Shown piece by piece: positions 6,271 through 11,372 of a DNA stretch of 11,372 bases. The translations under genes and the position numbers were made by a program. Position 1 is the stretch's first letter; each line of letters starts with the position of its first letter. Under the pieces are notes generated by a model that was not told where the DNA came from, did not search any database, and was given only the letters and a program-made list of their open reading frames with translations. The DNA comes from an uncultured Oscillospiraceae bacterium. Lineage in GTDB: Bacteria > Bacillota > Clostridia > Oscillospirales > Oscillospiraceae. Location of the stretch: positions 1 to 11,372 of the forward strand of contig CAKUNY010000063.1 in the NCBI GenBank assembly GCA_934668605.1, in the 5' to 3' direction.

Positions 6271-7354
6271 CGCGGCGGCGACAACGCTGCAAAAGCCCCC
6301 GCAGGTGCGAAAAATGGCGGCCTACGCGATGGAGCATTACGCGAGTCCTGGAAGAGGGGGATATCGCGCGGCCATGCTGGCCTCCGACGCGGTCTATGAT
6401 TGCAGGAAGGAGCTGGCGGAGCTTTTTGAGGCGAAGCCGGAGGACATTGTCTTTACGATGAACGCCACGCACGCGCTGAACCTTGCCATCAAGACCCTCG
6501 TTTCGCCGGGGGACGAGGTTGTCATCTCGGGCTTTGAACACAATGCGGTCTGGCGGCCCCTTGTTCAGATCGGCGCGAACGTGAAGCTCGCGGGGCGGAA
6601 GCTCTTTGACCCGTACGATACGCTGGAGGAATTCCGCGCGGTCATCGGACCGGAGACAAAGGCGGTCGTGTGTACGCACGTGTCGAACGTGTTTGGCTAC
6701 GTTCTGCCGATCGAAAAAATCGCGGCGCTGTGTCATGAGCGGGGTGTTCCGCTGGTCGTCGACTGCTCACAGTCGGCCGGGATTTTGCCGGTGTCGCTGA
6801 GAAAGCTTCACGCAGCGTTTTTGTGCATGCCGGGGCACAAGTCGCTCTACGGGCCGCAGGGGACAGGTGTTCTCGTATGCGGGCATGCGCTCCGGCCACT
6901 GCTCGCCGGCGGGACGGGGAGCCTTTCCAAAAGCGCGTCCATGCCGGAATTTACGCCCGATGCGGGAGAAGCAGGGACACACAATGTGCCGGGCATCTGC
7001 GCGCTGTGCGAGGGGGTGCGGTTTGTGAAAAACGTGGGGATTGGCGCCATTGCCGCGCACGGGAAAATGCTCTGCCAGCTGCTGACGGCGGAGCTCGCAA
7101 ACCTTCCGGGGGTGCGCGTGTACCATGGAAGAAATCAGGCGGGCGTGGTGTCGTTTTTATTGGAAACCGAGGACGCGGAGCAAACTGCGGCAAGGCTTTC
7201 ATCGCAGGGCTTCTCGCTTCGGGCGGGGCTCCACTGCGCGCCGCTGGCACACGAATCTGCCGGGACGCTTTCTTCCGGCACGGTTCGCGCAAGCTTTTCC
7301 ATTTTCAACACCGCGCGCGAGGTGCGGCAGCTCGTCAAAACTTTGGTTTTGTGA
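6257..7354 (+). CDS. cysteine desulfurase family protein (group II, PLP-dependent)
   Basis: This is a fold-type I PLP enzyme of 365 residues, related to SufS/CsdB, that should take sulfur (or selenium) from cysteine (or selenocysteine) as a persulfide. It opens with IYFDAAATT (2-10). FEHNAVWRP (93-101) holds the histidine stacking on PLP, VVDCSQSAG (167-175) the aspartate binding the ring nitrogen, and MPGHKSLYGPQGTG (191-204) the Schiff-base lysine K195. RAGLHCAPLAH (322-332) carries the catalytic cysteine C327. The short linker around C327 resembles the EF2568-like subfamily seen next to selenium genes, not housekeeping IscS/NifS. The ATG at 6257 follows GGAGGAAG; an upstream in-frame start at 6158 would lie inside the DUF3343 gene. 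No SufU or IscU scaffold is nearby. Confidence 0.9.
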   Translation: MIYFDAAATTLQKPPQVRKMAAYAMEHYASPGRGGYRAAMLASDAVYDCRKELAELFEAKPEDIVFTMNATHALNLAIKTLVSPGDEVVISGFEHNAVWRPLVQIGANVKLAGRKLFDPYDTLEEFRAVIGPETKAVVCTHVSNVFGYVLPIEKIAALCHERGVPLVVDCSQSAGILPVSLRKLHAAFLCMPGHKSLYGPQGTGVLVCGHALRPLLAGGTGSLSKSASMPEFTPDAGEAGTHNVPGICALCEGVRFVKNVGIGAIAAHGKMLCQLLTAELANLPGVRVYHGRNQAGVVSFLLETEDAEQTAARLSSQGFSLRAGLHCAPLAHESAGTLSSGTVRASFSIFNTAREVRQLVKTLVL

Positions 7355-7382
7355 AGCACCGCCATTTTTTCCGCGCCGCCCC

Positions 7383-7411
7383 TTGCTATTGACGCTCATT
7401 TGGAGTATAAT
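7383..7411 (+). promoter_or_regulatory. probable sigma-A promoter of the cdaA operon
   Basis: The -35 box TTGCTA (7383-7388, 4 of 6) and the -10 box TATAAT (7406-7411, perfect) are 17 bp apart, in the 92-bp gap before cdaA. The start should fall near 7418, giving a leader of about 30 nt. It likely drives cdaA, cdaR and the closely spaced genes through rpoZ, as no other promoter is evident before the window ends. Confidence 0.78.
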
Positions 7412-7446
7412 CACAATAATTATAAGTATCAGCAGGAGTGGCGTCT

Positions 7447-8322
7447 ATGACCGCGATACGCACCTTTTTTCAGGAATTCTGGAACCGCATTCCCCAGATC
7501 GGGGTTAACGATATTATTGATATTTTAATTGTTGCATTTCTGTTCTACACCGTCATGCGCCTGATCCGCTCGACGAGCGCGGCGCGCATCGCAAGAAGCA
7601 TTCTGCTTTTGCTGGTGGCGACGGGTCTGACGGAGATCTTCAAGCTCTATACGCTCAACTGGATCCTCAGCAAGATCTTAGAGATCGGCGTCATTGCGCT
7701 CGTCATCATGTTCCAGCCGGAGCTGCGGCGGATGCTCGAGCGCTTTGGCGGCAGATTCTTCACGAACCTCATCAGCAGCAGCGGCGCGGCCTCGCCCGAG
7801 CAGCAGGCCATTGAAGCGACCGTAGCGGCCTGCGAGGTCATGTCGAAGGAGAAGGTCGGAGCGCTTTTGATCTTTGAGCGGAGCATGCCGCTCGACGAGT
7901 ATTTCAAAACCGGCACGATCATTGACGCGAAGGTCACAGACCAGCTGCTGCGGAACCTGTTTTTCAAAAACTCCCCGCTGCATGACGGCGCGGTGATTGT
8001 TCGCGGAAGCAGAGTCGCGGCGGCAGGCTGCGTGATGCCGCTGACGGAAAACACACACCTTCCGAGCGACATCGGAACGCGCCATCGCGCGGGTATCGGC
8101 TCAAGCGAGGTTTCGGACGCGGTGGTCGTCATCGTCTCCGAGGAAACGGGTACGATCTCGGTCGCCATCGGCGGCATGCTCAAGCGGCATCTGGCGCCGA
8201 AGACGCTCGAGAAGCTTCTCGTGAACGAGCTGATTTCGGAGCCGGAGCAGAAAAACAGCACGCTGAAGACCTGGCTCTCCGGCCATTTCAAAACGAGGCA
8301 GGATAAACATGAAAAGAAGTAA
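7447..8322 (+). CDS. cdaA: membrane diadenylate cyclase (c-di-AMP synthase CdaA)
   Basis: CdaA condenses two ATP into cyclic di-AMP, the second messenger that controls potassium and osmolyte uptake and cell-wall stability in Gram-positive bacteria. The 291 residues start with three hydrophobic segments (about 20-40, 50-66 and 74-90), then a DAC domain with LIFER (141-145), the catalytic motif LHDGA (178-182) and GTRHRAGIG (210-218); both DGA and RHR are intact. SEETGTISVAIGG (231-243) is also typical. The ATG at 7447 has AGGAG 8 nt upstream; a GTG at 7438 in frame overlaps that ribosome site and is less likely. It overlaps cdaR by 14 nt. Also called dacA in other species. Confidence 0.96.
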   Translation: MTAIRTFFQEFWNRIPQIGVNDIIDILIVAFLFYTVMRLIRSTSAARIARSILLLLVATGLTEIFKLYTLNWILSKILEIGVIALVIMFQPELRRMLERFGGRFFTNLISSSGAASPEQQAIEATVAACEVMSKEKVGALLIFERSMPLDEYFKTGTIIDAKVTDQLLRNLFFKNSPLHDGAVIVRGSRVAAAGCVMPLTENTHLPSDIGTRHRAGIGSSEVSDAVVVIVSEETGTISVAIGGMLKRHLAPKTLEKLLVNELISEPEQKNSTLKTWLSGHFKTRQDKHEKK

Positions 8323-9547
8323 GCTTATCACGATGGGCATCTCTCTGCTCGCGGCGATCTGTCTGTGGGCATATGTCGTGACGGTGGTGAACCCGGACGG
8401 CGACACCATCATCTCCGGCATCCCCGTGACGTTTTCCGGGCAGGAGGTGCTGCGCGAGGATCAGGGGCTCGTCATCAAGGGCGATTACAACGACATGGTG
8501 ACGGTGCATTTTTACGGAAAAAATACCGACCTCAAGAAGCTCGAACAGTATAAAGACGAAATTACCGCGGTCGTGGATGTGTCAAAGGTTCGAAGCGCGA
8601 AGGAGTACCAGCTGACCTATCAGCTTACGCTTCCGAACGCCGTGCAGGCCTCCGCCGTGCAGGATACCGACCGGAACCCGTCGGTCATTACGATTCAGGT
8701 CGAAAAGCTTTTGCGGCGCGAAATTGAAGTGCGCGGCGATTTTTCCGGTGTGGAGATCGCGGAAGGATACCTTCTGGAGTCCACGAGCTTTGACTACGAC
8801 ACCGTGACGGTCGAAGGCCCGGAGTCCGTGGTGTCGCAGATCTCCTGCGCGCAGATCGTCATGACGCGGACAAACGTCGATAAGAACATCACCGAGAGCG
8901 TCGACTATACGCTCGTTGACGCGGACGGAAACGCCGTGGATATGAGCGACCTCACAACGGATGTGGATTCGATCGAGGTCGAGCTCGATGTGGTGAAATT
9001 CAAGGAGGTTCCGCTGACGGTCAACTTCATTGACGGCGGCGGCGCAACCGGTGCGGACGCAAGCGTCGACATTGACCCGGAATCCATTACGCTCGCGGGC
9101 GACGCGACGGTGCTTGACAGTGTGAATACCATCGTGCTCGGAAATATCGACCTCGGCGCGACGGAAAATAACGCGGTCTTGTCGTTTGACATCAAGATCC
9201 CGAACGACGCGAAGAACGTATCCGGCGAGGAAACGGCGACCGTGACCATCAAGATCCGAAACAAGAAGACCCGCGTCATCGGCGCGACGAATATCGCCTT
9301 CATCAACACCCCCGACGGCTTCAGCGCCAAGAGCATCACGCAGCTGGTGCAGACGACGGTGCGCGCGTCGGCCTCCGATATTGATACCATCGCGGCAAAC
9401 AACCTGCGCGTGGTGGCGGATCTGTCCGAGTATTCGCAGGCCGGCACGTATCAGGTGCCTGTGACCATTTATATTGACGGCTACCCCGACGCTGGCGTCA
9501 TTGGCGACGATTACAAGATCGTCGTGGTGCTCGAAGCGGTCGAATGA
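8309..9547 (+). CDS. cdaR: YbbR-domain protein, regulator of CdaA (CdaR)
   Basis: CdaR is a membrane-anchored extracytoplasmic protein that binds and modulates CdaA in Firmicutes. It has 412 residues: a short positive N-terminus, one hydrophobic segment (about 7-27) serving as an uncleaved anchor, then four beta-rich YbbR-like repeats at about 30-130, 134-225, 229-316 and 320-410, each with a V-x-V-x-G or S/A-x-V-x-x-I type core (for example VEGPESVVSQI 168-178). No enzyme motif is present. The start at 8309 has AGGA 5 nt upstream and lies within the cdaA reading, giving a 14-nt overlap and likely coupled translation. In many relatives glmM comes next; here yicC does. Confidence 0.93.
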   Translation: MKRSKLITMGISLLAAICLWAYVVTVVNPDGDTIISGIPVTFSGQEVLREDQGLVIKGDYNDMVTVHFYGKNTDLKKLEQYKDEITAVVDVSKVRSAKEYQLTYQLTLPNAVQASAVQDTDRNPSVITIQVEKLLRREIEVRGDFSGVEIAEGYLLESTSFDYDTVTVEGPESVVSQISCAQIVMTRTNVDKNITESVDYTLVDADGNAVDMSDLTTDVDSIEVELDVVKFKEVPLTVNFIDGGGATGADASVDIDPESITLAGDATVLDSVNTIVLGNIDLGATENNAVLSFDIKIPNDAKNVSGEETATVTIKIRNKKTRVIGATNIAFINTPDGFSAKSITQLVQTTVRASASDIDTIAANNLRVVADLSEYSQAGTYQVPVTIYIDGYPDAGVIGDDYKIVVVLEAVE

Positions 9548-9583
9548 TGCGCGGCGGGAAAAATTTGAACTGGAGATGTTACC

Positions 9584-10462
9584 GTGATTAAAAGCATGAC
9601 CGGCTATGGAAGAGCCGTACAGACCTTTGAAAACCGCGAGATCACCGTGGAGATCCGCTCGGTCAACAACCGCTATCTCGATTGCAGCGTCAAGCTGCCG
9701 CGCGTGTTCAGCTTCGCGGAGGACAGCGTGAAGGCAAAGGTCAAGGAAGAAATCTCGCGCGGCAAGGTGGACGTGTTTATTGGCGTCAACGTCACCGCCG
9801 GAAGCGACATGAAAATTTCTCTCAACCGCCCGGTGCTGGAAGGGTACCTCGCGGCGATGAAGACGATCGCGAAGGACTACGAGGTCAAGGATGATATTTC
9901 TGTCTCCAGTCTCACGCGCTTTTCCGACATTTTTGTCGTCGAGAAGCAGGAGGAGGACGAGCAGCAGGCGACGCAGGAAATTCTGACGGTCGTCTCGCAG
10001 GCGCTCGAAAAGTTCTCCGCCATGCGCACAGCAGAGGGCGCGGCATTGGAGGCCGATCTCAGAAGTCGGGCGAAGACGGTGCTGGGGCTGGTCGAAAAGG
10101 TCGAGGACAGAAGCCCGGTAACGCTCGCGGAATACAGAGCAAGGCTGACCCAGAAAATGCAGGAGGTTCTTCAGAACACGAACATCGACGAAGGCCGCAT
10201 CTTGCAGGAGGCCGCCATCTACGCGGACAAGATCGCCGTCGACGAGGAGACGGTTCGGTTAAGAAGCCATCTGTCGCAGCTGGACGCGATGCTGACATCC
10301 GGCGGCGCCATCGGCAGAAAGCTCGACTTTTTGCTTCAGGAATTTAACCGCGAGGCCAACACGATCGGCTCGAAGGGCAACGATCTCGAGCAGGCGAGAA
10401 CGGTTGTCGAGATCAAGGCGGAGTTAGAGAAAATCCGCGAACAGACGCAGAACATTGAGTAA
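9584..10462 (+). CDS. yicC: YicC/YloC family endoribonuclease
   Basis: The YicC family consists of endoribonucleases involved in bacterial RNA turnover; the E. coli member acts on the small RNA RyhB. The 292 residues match the family's usual size: MTGYGR (5-10) and IRSVNNRYLD (24-33) at the N-terminus, DEETVRLRSHL (220-230), and the C-terminal DUF1732 core GRKLDFLLQEFNREANTIGS (244-263) with VVEIKAELEKIREQ (274-287) at the end. The start is GTG, with GGAG 8 nt upstream, and gives the family N-terminus exactly. It lies 36 bp after cdaR and 12 bp before remA. Bacillus yloC stands at the same place before remA, gmk and rpoZ. Confidence 0.95.
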   Translation: MIKSMTGYGRAVQTFENREITVEIRSVNNRYLDCSVKLPRVFSFAEDSVKAKVKEEISRGKVDVFIGVNVTAGSDMKISLNRPVLEGYLAAMKTIAKDYEVKDDISVSSLTRFSDIFVVEKQEEDEQQATQEILTVVSQALEKFSAMRTAEGAALEADLRSRAKTVLGLVEKVEDRSPVTLAEYRARLTQKMQEVLQNTNIDEGRILQEAAIYADKIAVDEETVRLRSHLSQLDAMLTSGGAIGRKLDFLLQEFNREANTIGSKGNDLEQARTVVEIKAELEKIREQTQNIE

Positions 10463-10474
10463 CGGAGGCGCGGC

Positions 10475-10735
10475 ATGAAGCTTATCAGCATCGGCTTTGG
10501 AAGCACGGTCTGCGCCGAGCGGATCCTGGCGGTCATCGCGCCGGAGTCCGCACCCATCAAACGGCTCATCCAGGAGGCGCGCGAGCGCGGGATGCTCATT
10601 GATGCGTCGTTCGGACGAAAAACGAAATCGGTTCTGCTGATGGACACCGACCATGTCATTCTCGCGTCCGTTTCGCCGGAGATTTTGTCCGCGCGGATGC
10701 AGGAGAAGCCGGAGCCGGAGGAGATGGAGCGATGA
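10475..10735 (+). CDS. remA: DUF370 / RemA-family DNA-binding regulator
   Basis: This is an 86-residue RemA-family protein (DUF370; ylzA in Bacillus). In Bacillus subtilis RemA is a DNA-binding activator of biofilm matrix and osmoprotection genes; its targets in Clostridia are not known to me. The body is the strongly conserved family sequence: ISIGFGSTV (4-12), APESAPIKRLIQEARERGML (22-41), IDASFGRKT (42-50) and VLLMDTDHVILA (53-64). The last 10 or so residues, rich in Glu and Pro, are an ordinary variable tail. GGAGG lies just upstream of the ATG. The stop overlaps the gmk start as ATGA. Confidence 0.94.
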   Translation: MKLISIGFGSTVCAERILAVIAPESAPIKRLIQEARERGMLIDASFGRKTKSVLLMDTDHVILASVSPEILSARMQEKPEPEEMER

Positions 10736-11349
10736 AGGGAAAACTGTTCGTGGTGTCGGGGCCGTCCGGCGTCGGGAAAAATACGCTCCTGAACACAATC
10801 ATTGACACGAGCGGGAACGTGCAGTATTCTGTATCGGCAACCTCCCGTCCCATTCGTCCCGGCGAGGTCGACGGAAAGAGCTACTATTTTGTTACACGCG
10901 AGCGCTTTGAAGCGCTGATTGCAGACGACGCGCTGCTGGAATACGCCGAGTACGTCGGAAACTATTACGGCACGCCGCTTGCCCCCATCCGCGAGGCGAT
11001 TGAAAACGGCATCGACGTTGTAATGGACGTGGAGGTCGTGGGCGCGCAGAAAATCAAAAAGCGTCTGCCGGAGGATGCGGTGCTTGTATTTGTGACCGCG
11101 CCGTCTTTTGATATCATCCGCAAGCGTTTGGTTCATCGTGGCGACGTTGCGCCCGGGCTCATGGAAGAGCGATTGGAGCGCGCGCGCTGGGAATGCAGCC
11201 AGGCGGAGAACTATGATTACATCGTCATCAACGACGATCTGCAAACAGCCAGCGAAGAGCTTCGCGCCATCATGCTGGCAGAAAAATGTAAAACGATGGA
11301 GCGCATCCATTTGATCAAGGAGGAACTAACATGCTCTACCCCGCAATGA
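10732..11349 (+). CDS. gmk: guanylate kinase (Gmk)
   Basis: Gmk phosphorylates GMP (and dGMP) with ATP to GDP in the cytoplasm. The 205 residues are of normal length. The P loop is SGPSGVGKNTL (9-19); K16 is conserved, and an asparagine follows it where glycine or serine is more usual. The GMP-binding region SVSATSRPIRPGEVDGKSYY (33-52) is complete, DVEVVGAQ (99-106) is the following conserved strand and turn, and RKRLVHRGD (130-138) belongs to the lid. The ATG overlaps the remA stop by 4 nt, and GGAGGAG about 10 nt upstream lies in the remA tail codons. Its 3' end overlaps rpoZ by 19 nt. Confidence 0.96.
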   Translation: MKGKLFVVSGPSGVGKNTLLNTIIDTSGNVQYSVSATSRPIRPGEVDGKSYYFVTRERFEALIADDALLEYAEYVGNYYGTPLAPIREAIENGIDVVMDVEVVGAQKIKKRLPEDAVLVFVTAPSFDIIRKRLVHRGDVAPGLMEERLERARWECSQAENYDYIVINDDLQTASEELRAIMLAEKCKTMERIHLIKEELTCSTPQ

Positions 11350-11372
11350 GCGAACTGCTCAAACATGTCGAC
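11331..11372 (+). CDS. rpoZ: DNA-directed RNA polymerase omega subunit, first 14 codons
   Basis: The omega subunit helps assemble and stabilise RNA polymerase. Only the first 14 codons are inside the window, reading MLYPAMSELLKHVD, which matches the usual Firmicutes start of RpoZ (MLYPxxxxLLKxVDS). AAGGAGGAAC, an almost perfect Shine-Dalgarno sequence, ends 4 nt before the ATG. It begins inside the last codons of gmk in another frame. The gmk-rpoZ order is conserved across the phylum, which supports the call despite the short fragment. The gene runs off the right end. Confidence 0.88.
   Translation, partial: MLYPAMSELLKHVD

Noticed and set aside
7321..7370. Intrinsic terminator after the cysteine desulfurase gene
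   Set aside because: A CAAAAC/GTTTTG stem (7336-7351) and GGTGC/GCACC pairing precede T6 at 7365-7370, but the stem is weak or interrupted and the U run is separated from it, so I do not call it.
7389..7411. TTGACG as the -35 box of the cdaA promoter
   Set aside because: It looks better than TTGCTA as a hexamer, but the spacer to TATAAT would be only 11 bp; TTGCTA gives 17 bp.
1..11372. tRNA genes, CRISPR arrays, insertion sequences, prophage or defence genes
   Set aside because: No cloverleaf with a T-arm motif, no regularly spaced repeats and no transposase, integrase or nuclease-type frames were seen; the only repeat family is the palindrome pair at 3812-3921.

Overview
This is an ordinary-looking chromosomal stretch from a GC-rich Gram-positive bacterium, most likely a Clostridia member of the Bacillota and plausibly a gut Oscillospirales relative. 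Four things point there: the yicC(yloC)-remA-gmk-rpoZ gene order, the CdaA/CdaR pair, a lysine riboswitch with an intrinsic terminator, and near-consensus sigma-A promoters with strong Shine-Dalgarno sites. The lineage is inferred from gene content and order; nothing was searched. No phage, transposase, CRISPR or defence genes are visible.

Layout. (1) Positions 1-246: the 5' part of the RNase P RNA gene (rnpB, minus strand, cut by the window edge) is transcribed away from murD, and the -35 boxes of the two promoters lie only 5 bp apart. (2) Positions 247-3800, plus strand: a compact operon murD-ispD-ispF, followed by an unrecognised 118-residue gene and two tandem paralogous genes for small membrane proteins with a zinc ribbon. 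It joins a peptidoglycan precursor ligase to two MEP-pathway enzymes of isoprenoid (hence undecaprenyl carrier) synthesis. (3) Positions 3801-3992: a pair of inverted palindromic repeats, then a long bidirectional terminator. (4) Positions 3993-5890, minus strand: an NhaC-superfamily transporter preceded by a clear lysine riboswitch, its terminator and a consensus promoter; this is probably a lysine importer of the LysW type rather than a housekeeping sodium/proton antiporter. (5) Positions 6007-7354, plus strand: a DUF3343 protein (putative sulfur/selenium carrier-like) overlapping a group II cysteine-desulfurase-like enzyme. (6) Positions 7383-11372, plus strand: a promoter followed by cdaA-cdaR (c-di-AMP synthesis and its regulator), yicC, remA, gmk and the start of rpoZ, with short gaps or overlaps throughout.

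The most interesting points are the riboswitch that redefines the transporter's likely substrate, with a terminator that repeats part of the aptamer; the paired palindromes with a compensatory base change; the back-to-back rnpB/murD promoters; the tandem zinc-ribbon membrane proteins inside a cell-envelope operon; and the c-di-AMP genes joined to the yicC-remA-gmk-rpoZ block instead of to glmM. I did not find a convincing wholly new system.
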